From Sphingobacteriales bacterium (lineage in GTDB: Bacteria; Bacteroidota; Bacteroidia; Chitinophagales; Chitinophagaceae): DNA of 64,000 nucleotides. A program made the translations under genes and the position numbers. Location: NCBI GenBank assembly GCA_016708305.1, contig JADJGB010000008.1:1488001-1552000 (forward strand), written 5' to 3'. The notes beneath the pieces are model-generated. The model saw only the letters and a list, made by a program, of their open reading frames with translations, made no database searches and was not told where the DNA came from. This document shows, piece by piece, positions 9,736 to 19,137 of the stretch. Each line of letters starts with the position of its first letter. The stretch's first letter is position 1.

Positions 9736-10521
9736 TTAGATACTTTTCAGTAAGCCTCCGTCAATCGGGATAGTGGCGCCGGTAATATATGATGCCTGTT
9801 CAGATGCCAGAAAGGTTACCAGATTGGCCATTTCTTCCGGGCGACCTAATCGTAGCATGGGAATTTCTGTTTTTGCCTTGTTAAGCACTTCTTTCGGGCT
9901 TATATTTTTGGTTGCGGCCTGTAGTTCAAACAATTGTTTTAAACGCTCTGTATCAAAATTACCGGTCAGTATATTATTGACGGTGATATTGTATTTCGCC
10001 ACATCTCTCGATAATGTTTTCCCCCAAGTTACCACGGCAGCTCTGATGGTGTTGGACAAAGCCAGATTATCTGCAGGTTCTCTTACTGTTCTTGAAGTGA
10101 GATTGATGATTTTCCCAAATCCGTTTTCTTTCATATGGGGTATAGCCAGAGAAGTGGTGAATTGTACTGTCTGAAAGATCATATTGAATGCAGCTAAATA
10201 ATCGTCATCGGTTTTTTCAAGTACTGTGCCGGCTTTAGGACCATTGGTATTATTTATAAGAATATCAACAGTATTTGTCTTAAAATAATCATAGAGCCTG
10301 ATTTTATAATGTTCGAAATCACTGAAATCAACAACAATGTATTGATGTTTCTGTCCTTCATTTTTTGGCATTTCATCTACAACAGCTTTCAATTTTTCTT
10401 CATTGCGCGCCATAATGGTTACAGATGCGCCGCTAGCTGCCAGTTGCGATGCAATGGCTTTGCCCAAACCCTGACTGGCGCCGCCCACCAATGCCTTTTT
10501 ATTTTTTAGAGAGATGATCAT
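9736..10521 (-). CDS. SDR family oxidoreductase, atypical active site
   Basis: 261 residues with a Rossmann fold: nucleotide loop GGASQGLGKA near residue 12, MARNE after strand 2, INNTNGPKAG (NNAG equivalent) near 90, and C-terminal YITGATIPIDGG. The catalytic serine is kept in IINLTSRTV, but where classical members have YxxxK this protein reads ALSNTIRAAVVTWGKT: no Tyr, and Arg in place of Lys. This variant is recurrent in a subgroup annotated as 3-oxoacyl-ACP-reductase-like, so it is not necessarily inactive, but the chemistry cannot be assumed. It is convergent with the GNAT gene, two bases apart. Confidence 0.8.
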   Translation of the reverse strand: MIISLKNKKALVGGASQGLGKAIASQLAASGASVTIMARNEEKLKAVVDEMPKNEGQKHQYIVVDFSDFEHYKIRLYDYFKTNTVDILINNTNGPKAGTVLEKTDDDYLAAFNMIFQTVQFTTSLAIPHMKENGFGKIINLTSRTVREPADNLALSNTIRAAVVTWGKTLSRDVAKYNITVNNILTGNFDTERLKQLFELQAATKNISPKEVLNKAKTEIPMLRLGRPEEMANLVTFLASEQASYITGATIPIDGGLLKSI

Positions 10522-10536
10522 TTCATTTACTTCTGA

Positions 10537-12110
10537 TTATAAAAAACCGCCTTCTTTTTTGAGCAATTTAAAATAATTATCCAAATTTCTGCCTAAAGCT
10601 TTTTCAAAAGAAGTTTTCATATCTATTGGTTGGGAGTGCTTGTTTTTCCATTCGTTGAAATAATATTGAAAAGCCCTATCAACGCTTTCCCTTCCGAAGG
10701 TTGCTTCCAGAATGTAAACCCATATTGCTGTTTTAATATAACCAATCAAACCGTAATCTTCTGCCGATACATATTTTTCGGAAGGCGTATCTATGGGCGT
10801 TTGCATTGGAATTTGCCCTAAAGCGCCATAAATAGCGCTCTGAAAATCTGCCAGAGGAAGAACTTTCACTTCAGCAGGAATCGAGTCTTTAAAAATTGAA
10901 TTATAGCGATATTTTTCGGCTTCGTATCTGAACTGAAAATAAGTATTCAGGCCTTCATCCTGCCAGGATGTTCCCTTTCATTATTCCCCAGCATACTCAT
11001 AAACCAGTTATGACCTACTTCATGAGTAATCACTCCGTCCAGACTTTCTCCTGTTGCATCAGGGTCAGTAATCAGCGTAATCATCGGATATTCCATGCCT
11101 CCGCTGGCATTGTTCTTAGGCCCTTCAAATGCCTGTACTGTAGGATATTCATATTCTCCTATCCATTCGCTATACTTTCTGGTTGCGTCTTTTATGTAAT
11201 CAATACTGTTTTTCCAGATGGTGTTCTTTTTGTTTTTGAAATAAGTAAATGCATCTACGGTTTTCCCCGATTTCAACTGAAGTGTGTCATATTGAATTAC
11301 AGTTCCTTTATCAGCAAACCATGCAAAGTCGGGGACGTTCTTAGCTATATATGAAAGTGTTTTTGTTCCGGTTTTGGGTTTATACAAAGCAAAGGATTCA
11401 TTTCTGTGTTCAGTATTTTTTCTGCCTATTGTTTTATACTGTTCAAGTTCTTCTGCTGTTTGGAGTTCACCCGTAGCGCCTACAATATAATCAGCAGGCA
11501 AGGTAATGTTTACTTTGTAATCACCATATTCACTGTAAAATTCTCCCATATCAAGGTAAGGAAATTCGTGCCAGCCGGTTTTGTCATAAACAGCCGGTTT
11601 GGGATACCATTGACAAATCATGAATTCGTTTTCGGCATAACCCATCCTCGAAAAATAGGAAGGAAGCTGCACTTTAAAAAAAGTTTCGATAGTTGCTGAA
11701 GCACCGGGCAACAACGGTTCAGGGAGATTGAGCTTAATAATGTCAATATACTGAGGGTTTGAATGCGGTAAAGTAGTTGCCGGTTTTTTATCCACTTTAA
11801 AATTCAAACCAGTGATATATCCTTTATCATATTTCTCCAGCTTAGTTGTTCTGGAAGTGTCATTCCTGATTTGTTTCAACAGCGCAGTGGAATCATTAAA
11901 GTAAGCATTAGGCCAGATGTGAAACCAAATAAAATTTAAGGTATCTGGCGAATTATTTTTATAATCGATTGTCTGTGTGGCATTGAGCGATTTAGCCCTA
12001 TCATCAAGAAATACATCAATAGTATAATCTAACTTTTGCTGCCAATAATTTCTTTGAGCAGAACTTTCAAAGGAAACAAAAAAGAGCAGGAAAAAAATAT
12101 ATTGCTTCAT
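10537..12110 (-). CDS. M1 family aminopeptidase-like metallopeptidase, secreted; one frameshift
   Basis: Zinc peptidase of the M1/gluzincin family. The ATG at 12110 is preferred because it opens a signal peptide ending SSAQ; the frame also extends to 12164. The active site is HEVGHNWFMSMLGNNEREH followed, after a one-base slip near 10968, by WQDEG, which supplies the second zinc-binding Glu 18 residues on. The ASGGMEYPMIT block is the substrate-binding GxMEN-equivalent. Downstream of the slip the frame reads through a helical C-terminal domain ending LKKEGGFL. Repaired length ~524 residues, shorter than many M1 enzymes. Periplasmic or surface location inferred from the signal. Confidence 0.85.
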
Positions 12111-12166
12111 AGTAAAATTTGTCATAAATAAACCAGCTATCATACAATTGTAACAGGTTGCCAAAA

Positions 12167-12195
12167 TTAGGTAATATTAAACTACTGTTACCTAA
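12167..12195. repeat. Inverted repeat upstream of the M1 peptidase gene
   Basis: Perfect 8-base arms TTAGGTAA (12167-12174) and TTACCTAA (12188-12195) around 13 bases. About 60 bases upstream of the peptidase start and at the broken edge of the transposase remnant; could be an operator or a leftover of the element. Confidence 0.4.
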
Positions 12196-12199
12196 AACC

Positions 12200-12530
12200 T
12201 GCAAATAATGATTGTACGCCCTGTCAAATACAATCATGCTATGTGAGATCAGATTCAGGTATTTCAAAAACCTTTTATCGTGAAGCTTTGGTTTGCTCAT
12301 TTTTACAAACTCGGGCGTTTTGGGGTGCATCTATGATCCTGTGCACTTTCAGACCGCCTTTTTTCTTGCCTTCGTTCTTGAGGTTGTGTCCCACGCCTTT
12401 TATAATACCGGAAAATAGCCCTATTGTGGTGGAATCAAAGATGTACAACCTGAAAAAAGACACATTGTCAATCCGGCTGATCGACAAAATGCTTTTCTGT
12501 ATTTATACTGCTCATATTTTTGATTTGTAC
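12200..12530 (-). mobile_element. IS4-type DDE transposase remnant
   Basis: Read on the minus strand in three successive frames this stretch gives KYEQYKYRKAF, then LYIFDSTTIGLFSGIIKGVG with KKKGGLKVHRIIDA, then KPKLHDKRFLKYLN and SMIVFDRAYNHYLQ. These are the first and second Asp regions of an IS4-family transposase (FDSTTIxLF, GGxKxHTxxDA, FDRAYxDY). Only ~110 residues of a ~380-residue protein survive: the N-terminal part, the C-terminal region with the last Glu, and the inverted ends are not recognisable. Unlike the other frame changes in this window, this copy is truly truncated. It sits between the M1 peptidase and the cbb3 oxidase operon. Confidence 0.75.
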
Positions 12531-12783
12531 GAAACCAAAGTATGAAAAAGGGAGCTATCTAAAAAATGGCTCCTCCTTTATAAAAAATTAGTCGGTTTGT
12601 AGTGATTTTTAAACCTATCTCTAAGCCAAAATAATAAGTGTTTTGGCACATTGAATTTTCTATATGAAAAGGCTTATCAAGAAATTTAAATAATTAGAAA
12701 ATCTGCATATAAAAATACCTTATTTTCGTGCAACTTTATCAACTTTGTACAGTGTGTTAAAGAGTTATGCATTATAATTAGTT
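12531..12783. other. Leader region of the cbb3 operon, no gene
   Basis: Non-coding. A weak hairpin (GGAGC/GCTCC near 12550-12574) closes the IS remnant side. The phrase CAACTTTG at ~12738-12745 is one base off a Bacteroidota -7 box. I find no convincing FNR-type TTGAT-N4-ATCAA site, although cbb3 operons are often controlled that way. Confidence 0.4.
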
Positions 12784-12948
12784 ATGGTAGTAATCATTAT
12801 AACCGCAATAATTAGTCTTTTAATAGCCTGCATATTCCTTGTATTGTTATTATGGGGTGTGAAGGATGGGCAGTTTGACGACAATTATTCTCCTCCAAAT
12901 CGTATTTTATTTGATAATAAAACCAAGACAAATAATAAATTAAACTAA
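12784..12948 (+). CDS. ccoS: cbb3-type oxidase assembly protein CcoS
   Basis: 54 residues, too short for most gene callers but unmistakable: one membrane helix followed by GVKDGQFDDNYSPPNRILFD, the CcoS signature (WSVKxGQFDDxxxPAxRIL). Needed for haem and CuB cofactor insertion into the cbb3 oxidase. Its stop is 3 bases before the ccoNO start, so the two are translated together. In most Bacteroidota ccoS follows ccoI, the copper-exporting ATPase; here the upstream DNA is an IS remnant instead. Confidence 0.93.
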   Translation: MVVIIITAIISLLIACIFLVLLLWGVKDGQFDDNYSPPNRILFDNKTKTNNKLN

Positions 12949-12951
12949 AGT

Positions 12952-15088
12952 ATGGAACTACAGAAGTACACAATTGACAACAAGCTATCAAAACTATTTG
13001 CGATTGCCACCATTACCTGGGGCGCGATAGGCATGTTGGTAGGGGTAATCATTGCATTTCAGTTGGCATTTCCCTCTTGGAACTTAGGCATTCAGTACAC
13101 CACATTTGGCCGCCTAAGGCCTCTGCATACCAATGCCGTAATTTTTGCATTTGTAGGCAATGGTATTTTCACTGCGGTTTATTATTCATTGCCAAGACTT
13201 TTAAAAACAGAAATGTGGAGCCAGTTATTTGGTAAAATTCACTTTTGGGGATGGCAGTTGATTATTGTAGCAGCAGCCATCACACTGCCGATGGGTATGA
13301 CTTCTTCCAAAGAATATGCCGAGCTGGAGTGGCCGATTGATATCGCTATAACCATTGTGTGGGTGATCTTTGGTATCAATATGATGATGACGATTCTTAA
13401 TCGTCGTGAAAGACATTTGTATGTAGCCATCTGGTTTTTCCTTGCCTCGTGGGTTACTGTAGCAATGCTGCACTTAGTGAATTCTTATGAGATTCCGGTA
13501 AACTTTTTCAAAAGCTACTCGGGCTACTCCGGTGTACAGGACGCTTTGGTACAATGGTGGTACGGGCATAATGCAGTTGCTTTTTCCTTACTACACCTTA
13601 TCTCGGTCTGATGTATTATTTTCTGCCGAAGGCAGCCAACAGGCCTGTATATTCCTATCGCCTGAGTATTCTGCACTTTTGGTCATTAATATTTATTTAT
13701 ATATGGGCAGGGCCTCACCACCTGCTTTTCACGGCATTGCCAGGCTGGGCACAGGCATTAGGAACCACATTGTCCATCATGCTGATTTTGCCAAGTTGGG
13801 GTGGTATGCTAAATGGTTTGTTTACCCTCAGAGGGCATGGGACAAAGTGAGAGAAGATCCGGTGCTGAAGTTCTATGTTTTGGCAGTAATTTGTTATGGT
13901 ATGTCCACCTTTGAAGGACCAATGATGTCGTTGAAGAGTGTTAATGCTATTTCTCACTACAGCGACTGGACAATTGCACACGTTCACATCGGCGCTTTGG
14001 GTTGGAACGGGTTTTTGACTTTTAGTATGTTGTATTGGCTGATGCCAAGATTATTTAATACCAAATTGTATTCAACCAAGATGGCAAGTTCTCACTTCCT
14101 TATTGGTACGCTGGGTATAGTATTATATGCCATACCAATGTACTGGTCGGCATTTCGTACCTATTTTATGATGACTTCGTTTACTCCTGAAGGTCAGTTG
14201 CAGTATCAGTTTATGGACGTAGTACAATCAATTATTCCATTCTATATTTTAAGAGCTATTGGTGGTACACTGTATCTGACAGGTGTTATTATGTTGATTT
14301 ACAATCTGGTAAAAACAGCTAAACAAGGAAAATTTGTGGCAAAAGAAGATCATGAAGCGCCTGCTTTGTCGCCGGTTTATGTAAAACCCGCAAGAGCACA
14401 CTGGCATCAATTGATTGAAAGAAAACCCATCATGTTGCTGATACTGAGTTTTATAGTAGTGGCAATCGGAGGTGTGGTTGAAATTATTCCAACACTTTTG
14501 GTAAAAGATAATATTCCTACTATTTCGAGTGTGAAACCATACACGCCGCTCGAGTTGCAGGGAAGGGATATTTATGTGAGAGAGGGTTGTTACAATTGCC
14601 ATTCTCAAATGATTCGTCCGTTCAGGTACGAGGTGGCCAGATACGGCGAATACTCCAAAGCCGGCGAATTTGTTTATGACCATCCATTCCAATGGGGTAG
14701 TAAACGTACGGGTCCTGATCTGGCACGCATTGGAGGCAAGTATCCTGATAGCTGGCATTTCAACCACATGCTGGAGCCCACCTCAATGGCTCCGGGTTCT
14801 ATCATGCCTCCCTACCCCTGGTTATTTGAGCAGGAAATTGAACTGGGTACTACCAATTCAAAAATACATGTAATGCGTAAAATGGGAGTGCCTTATCAGG
14901 CTGGTTATGAGGCAATTGCCAATAATGACCTAAAGGCTCAGGCAAAAAAAATAGCTGATAATCTGAAGAAAGAAAAAATTACGATTGGAGAGAATAAAGA
15001 AATCGTAGCCTTGATTGCTTATTTGCAAAGGGTGGGTAAGGATATTAAAGCAGCTCCCCAATCAGAGAATCAATTAACTCAAAATTAA
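12952..15088 (+). CDS. ccoNO: cbb3-type cytochrome c oxidase, fused CcoN-CcoO; two frameshifts
   Basis: Catalytic subunit of a high-affinity proton-pumping oxidase, fused to the monohaem c subunit as is usual in Bacteroidota. CcoN part: haem and CuB histidines in RPLHTNAVIFAF, WWYGHNAVAF, WAGPHHLLFTALP and DWTIAHVHIGALGWNG. CcoO part from about residue 530: haem motif GCYNCHSQM and Met ligand region SIMPPYPWLF. Two one-base losses break the frame: in the five-T run at 13581-13585 (adding T gives AVAFFLTTPYLGLMYYF) and in the GGG at 13833-13835 (adding G gives FTLRGAWDKVRE). Repaired length ~712 residues. Confidence 0.95.
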
Positions 15089-15094
15089 TATCAA

Positions 15095-15262
15095 ATGAAA
15101 TTTGTTAACTATCTTGAAAGGATAACCGGAGTAGGTATTTATCCAATGATTTCATTGTTGATTTTTACTGCATTGGCTGTCTTGGTAGTGATATATGTAG
15201 TTCACACAAGTGATGAGACGGTTAACGAAATGAAAAATCTTCCTTTAGATAACGATAATTAA
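15095..15262 (+). CDS. ccoQ: cbb3 oxidase small subunit CcoQ-like
   Basis: 55 residues: short cytoplasmic start (MKFVNYLERITGVGIYPMIS), one membrane helix, then a hydrophilic tail ending EMKNLPLDNDN. Size, single helix and location between ccoNO and ccoP identify it as the CcoQ/FixQ-like protein, which stabilises the complex. The start is 6 bases after the ccoNO stop; ccoP begins 10 bases later. Confidence 0.75.
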   Translation: MKFVNYLERITGVGIYPMISLLIFTALAVLVVIYVVHTSDETVNEMKNLPLDNDN

Positions 15263-15272
15263 AACTTACAAA

Positions 15273-16465
15273 ATGAGAAATTTTTATAAACATTATCTTA
15301 AAATTTTTGGCCTATTATTCTTGTCAGTAATTGCAAATATTGTTTTAGCCCAACAGACCGATACAACTGCAACAGCTTCCTCCGGTAGCGCTTCGGGTTG
15401 GAATCTGGATATGAATGTAATCCTTACAATACTTGCTGTTTCACTTTTAATTGTAATATTAATTCTGTCGTTTTTAATCAGGTCTTCAATAGCATTATAT
15501 AAAATTGTATTGGATAGGGAAAAAAGACTGGTAACAGCGGGAAAATTGCAACTATGATTATTGGTTTATTGTTTATGAGCGTTGCTACTTTATTTGCACA
15601 GGATGCAGGCGCTGCGTCAACATCCGATAGTATTAGTACCGAAACAATTCTGACGTACTCGTTGTTGTTGATAATTGCATTGGAAATTGTGGCCATCGTT
15701 GCCCTGCTAAGGTGGCATAGGTTTTTTACCGGAATTGAAGGTATGGAAGAAGCAAAATTAGAAAGTCTAAAGAGTACAAATTCATTTAATAATTGGTGGA
15801 ACAGTATCAATAAATTTAAATCTATTGAAAATGAAGATGATATTGATATGGGTCATAGTTATGACGGAATTAGGGAGTTAAATAATGTATTGCCACCCTG
15901 GTTCACCTGGACCTTCATTGCCAGTATTGTGTTTGGATTTGGATATTTGTGGAAATACCATTGGTCGTCCAATCCTGCACCCAATCAATATCAGGCTTAT
16001 GAAAAAGAAGTGGCAGCGGCAAAAATTAAACAGGATGCCTATCTGAAATCAAGAGGTGATCTGGTAAACGAAACAAATGTAAAAATGGTGGATGCCGCCG
16101 GTGTTGAAGCAGGAAAAAAACTATTTTCCTCAAACTGTGCAGTGTGTCACAGCGATAAAGGACAAGGCGGCGTAGGCCCCAATCTTACAGATGATTTCTG
16201 GTTGCATGGCGGCAACATTAATGATATTTTCAAAACAATTAAATATGGTGTGGTTGAGAAAGGTATGCAGAGCTGGAAGGATGTTTTCTCCCCCGATCAA
16301 ATTGCTGATTTATCGAGCTATATTATTACCCTCCACGGAACAAACCCGCCGGGGGCAAAAGAACCTCAGGGAGAACTCTTCAATGGTGATGCTACCGGTG
16401 GCGCCACAGGTAGTGCAGACAGTGCTACAGCAAAAGCCGGAGACAGTACTGCTGCAAAAAAATAA
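15273..16465 (+). CDS. ccoP: cbb3 oxidase cytochrome c subunit CcoP; one frameshift
   Basis: As sequenced there are two overlapping frames joined at an ATGA. Adding one A to the AAAA run at 15542-15545 fuses them to DREKRLVTAGKIATMIIGLL, giving a ~397-residue protein with signal-like first helix, second helix (ILTILAVSLLIVILILSF), an internal AQDAGA segment, further helices and a C-terminal cytochrome c domain. That is the normal CcoP layout in this phylum, so I annotate a single gene. Haem motif CAVCHSDKGQGG near residue 285 and Met ligand in GMQSWKDVFS. Only one CxxCH is present, unlike dihaem proteobacterial CcoP. The tail is Ala/Thr/Gly-rich. Confidence 0.88.
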
Positions 16466-16484
16466 TTAAGGAGTTTATCTAATC

Positions 16485-17909
16485 ATGGCAAATGAATCTA
16501 CTCAAAGAGTAAAAAAAACTGTTGAGGTAACCGAAAGTTTTAGAGACAGACATAGTAATACCACCAAAGAGGGGCAACGGAAATGGGTCTATGCCTTAAA
16601 ACCCCAAGGTAGATATTATAATTACCGCTCTTACTTATCATGGTTTTATCTGTTGATATTCTTTGCAATACCTTTTATTAAGGTGAATGGATTACCGTTG
16701 CTCATGATAAATTTTCCGGAAGGCAAATTTATACTTTTCAGTAAAATATTTTGGCCAAACGACTTCTTCATTTTTGCAGTGGCAATGGTAGCTTCCATCA
16801 TTTTTGTTGCATTGTTTACTATCATATACGGAAGATTTTTCTGTGGATGGGTTTGTCCGCAAACGGTGTTTCTGGAGTTCGTTTTTCGCCCGATTGAGTG
16901 GTGGATAGCGGGGAATCCTGCACAGCAAAAAAAACTCGATGCCGGCCCTTGGACAAAAGAAAAAATCTTTAAGAAAACCCTGAAACATACTGTCTATATT
17001 CTCTTTTCATTTCTCATTGCCCATACTTTTCTGGCTTACATTCTTGGAGTAGATGAGGTAGTCAAGATAATTAAAGAACCTTTTATAGACAATATAGGAC
17101 TTTTCTTCGGGTTGGTATTTTTTACGGGATTGTTTTATTTGGTTTTTTCTTACGTAAGAGATATCGTTTGTACCACCATTTGTCCGTATGGTCGTATGCA
17201 AAGTGTATTGTTCGACAAAGACACGATGCAGGTTTCTTACGACTATGGCCGGGGAGAACCAAGGGGGAAAATAATTAAAGGACAGGAGCAGGAACTGGGC
17301 GATTGTATTGATTGTACCCTTTGTGTGCAGGTTTGTCCCACGGGAATTGATATCAGAAACGGTGTACAGATGGAGTGTGTGGGTTGTACCGCATGTATAG
17401 ACGCCTGTGATGGTGTGATGGAAAAAATCGGTCGTCCGAAAGGCCTGATAAGATTTGCATCAGAGAACCAGATAGCCAACAAAGAAAACTTCCATTTCAA
17501 CTTCAGAATGAAGGCCTACACCGGAATTCTGATTGTGCTCACCGCTCTGATGACTTATCTGATTGTTACAAGAGAAAGTATTGATATAAGTGTGTCGCGC
17601 GTGAAAGGGCAGCTTTATCAGGAGATTGGGACAGATAGCCTTGGTAATCTTTTCTCTGCTAAAATAATAAATAAAACAAGGAATGAAGTTCCTTACGAAA
17701 TGAAATTAGATGGAATCCCCGGAACAGTGCGGATGATTAACTCTCACAAAATGGTATTGGACAAAGAATCCATTACCGATGTAAACTTCTTTATTGACAT
17801 ACCTAAGTCGTCAATAAAGAAAAGAACTACCGATGTCAATATTGGCGTTTACAGCAATGGAAAAAAAATTCAGGACGTGAAGTCGAAATTCTTAGGGCCT
17901 TTTATTTAA
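16485..17909 (+). CDS. ccoG: Cytochrome c oxidase accessory protein CcoG (FixG)
   Basis: 474 residues, intact. Membrane-bound ferredoxin-like copper reductase needed for cbb3 assembly. FCGWVCPQTVFLEFVFRPIE near residue 120 and TICPYGRMQ near 235 are the membrane-side Cys motifs; a soluble ferredoxin part follows with CIDCTLCVQVCPTGIDIRNG and CVGCTACIDACD near 265-310, enough Cys for two [4Fe-4S] clusters. A final helix and an Ig-like C-terminal domain complete the family layout. Starts 19 bases after ccoP. Confidence 0.95.
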   Translation: MANESTQRVKKTVEVTESFRDRHSNTTKEGQRKWVYALKPQGRYYNYRSYLSWFYLLIFFAIPFIKVNGLPLLMINFPEGKFILFSKIFWPNDFFIFAVAMVASIIFVALFTIIYGRFFCGWVCPQTVFLEFVFRPIEWWIAGNPAQQKKLDAGPWTKEKIFKKTLKHTVYILFSFLIAHTFLAYILGVDEVVKIIKEPFIDNIGLFFGLVFFTGLFYLVFSYVRDIVCTTICPYGRMQSVLFDKDTMQVSYDYGRGEPRGKIIKGQEQELGDCIDCTLCVQVCPTGIDIRNGVQMECVGCTACIDACDGVMEKIGRPKGLIRFASENQIANKENFHFNFRMKAYTGILIVLTALMTYLIVTRESIDISVSRVKGQLYQEIGTDSLGNLFSAKIINKTRNEVPYEMKLDGIPGTVRMINSHKMVLDKESITDVNFFIDIPKSSIKKRTTDVNIGVYSNGKKIQDVKSKFLGPFI

Positions 17910-17940
17910 GCAGGTATTCTGCAAATTAAAAAATATAAAA

Positions 17941-18378
17941 ATGAGTTGGAAATATATTGTGATCTTAATTCTGGCGTTTTTTCTTGTCGGAATCCTAAGT
18001 ATGGTTTATGTAGCGCACAGACAAACCAATGAAATGATTGATGATAATTACTACGACAAGGAATTGGCCTACCAGGGAGTGATTGATGCAAAAAAGAAAT
18101 ATGCAAGGTTTAAATGATTCTATTCTTATTACTGAGTCGGGTAGTGTGGTGAAGGTTCAGATACCGATAAATGCTTCAAAAATATTACCGAAAGTACGCT
18201 TGAGTTTTTAAGACCATCAGATAAATCAATGGATAAAATTTATCAAATTCAAACGGACTCTACCGGATTACAAACTTTGCCAAAAACAGATTTTATAAAA
18301 GGTGTTTACAGGATGAGAGCCAGATGGAAATCGAATAATATTGAGTATTTTGATGAACGAGATATTGTTCTTCACTAA
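17941..18378 (+). CDS. ccoH: FixH/CcoH family protein; two frameshifts
   Basis: Hidden by two opposite one-base slips, so each open piece is under 60 codons. Piece 1: MSWKYIVILILAFFLVGILS plus IDDNYYDKELAYQGVIDAKK, the single helix and D-x-YY-KE-xxYQ motif of FixH. Piece 2 (from ~18098): GLNDSILITESGSVVKVQIP. Piece 3 (from ~18182): NITESTLEFLRPSDKSMDK, ending RMRARWKSNNIEYFDERDIV. The slips are in the A runs at 18091-18099 (one A too many) and 18178-18182 (one A missing). Repaired ~145 residues. FixH proteins help mature cbb3 oxidase; order after ccoG is canonical. Confidence 0.85.
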
Positions 18379-18381
18379 TTC

Positions 18382-19125
18382 ATGATGTTTTCTTACATTA
18401 TTTTAGGATTAAGCATTGGGCTTGCAGGTAGTTTTCACTGCATCGGAATGTGTGGGCCGCTGGCTTTATCACTTCCTTTGCACGAAACCAATCGTTTCAA
18501 GAGGATTTTATCAATCTCGCTTTACAATCTTGGTCGTGCTTTCACCTATTTTCTTTTGGGTTTATTGTTTGGATGGATTGGAAATTCCGTTTTCCTTATC
18601 GGTTACCAGCAGATTTTATCGGTAGCCATAGGAGTTATTATTTTACTGATTATTTTATTCGGGAAAAGAATCAGTGTTAATATCTCTTGGTTTAATGCGT
18701 TTAATCAAAAAGTGAAACGCACCTTGACCAAACTCCTGCATGGAACAAAATACATGACTACCTATTTTTTTATAGGAAATGTAAACGGGCTTTTGCCTTG
18801 CGGTCTTGTCTATCTGGCTATTGCTTCGGCGGTGGCCACCGGAAGTGTATTGGGTGGAGGATTGTTAATGATGGCATTTGGTTTAGGCACTATTCCGCTG
18901 ATGTTTGGACTGATGATAGCGGGGCGTTATGTTTCATTGGCTGTGAGACAGAAGATGCGTCAATTAGTACCTGTATTTGTGGGCATCATGGCCTGTCTTT
19001 TAATATTGCGCGGGCTAAATCTGGGTATCCCATTTATCAGTCCTTTGTTTGACAAGAGCAAAACAGAAATGGATATTTCCTGCGCACCAGATTCAGTACA
19101 AGTAAAACCACAAATACCTCAATAA
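18382..19125 (+). CDS. Sulfite exporter TauE/SafE-type membrane protein of cbb3 operons
   Basis: 247 residues, about six membrane helices. The N-terminal GSFHCIGMCGPLALSLP is the signature of the COG2836 branch of the TauE/SafE superfamily, with a Cys-x3-Cys pair suited to copper or thiol chemistry; NVNGLLPCGLVYLAI is the matching second-half motif. This branch is found at the end of cbb3 assembly operons and is thought to take part in metal delivery or oxidase maturation rather than sulfite export. Start 3 bases after the ccoH stop: last gene of the operon. Confidence 0.85.
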   Translation: MMFSYIILGLSIGLAGSFHCIGMCGPLALSLPLHETNRFKRILSISLYNLGRAFTYFLLGLLFGWIGNSVFLIGYQQILSVAIGVIILLIILFGKRISVNISWFNAFNQKVKRTLTKLLHGTKYMTTYFFIGNVNGLLPCGLVYLAIASAVATGSVLGGGLLMMAFGLGTIPLMFGLMIAGRYVSLAVRQKMRQLVPVFVGIMACLLILRGLNLGIPFISPLFDKSKTEMDISCAPDSVQVKPQIPQ

Positions 19126-19137
19126 TCACATTTTGGG

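Noticed and set aside
10968..11699. Plus-strand frames of 97-128 codons inside the M1 peptidase gene
   Set aside because: Antisense to a gene with clear catalytic motifs; no conserved features of their own.
12243..12545. Plus-strand frame of ~100 codons
   Set aside because: Antisense to the IS4-type transposase remnant, whose minus-strand translation has recognisable motifs.
12952..15088. Programmed ribosomal frameshifting in ccoNO, or three separate oxidase genes
   Set aside because: No slippery heptamer-plus-structure is evident; both slips are one-base losses in short runs, and many unrelated genes here show the same pattern.
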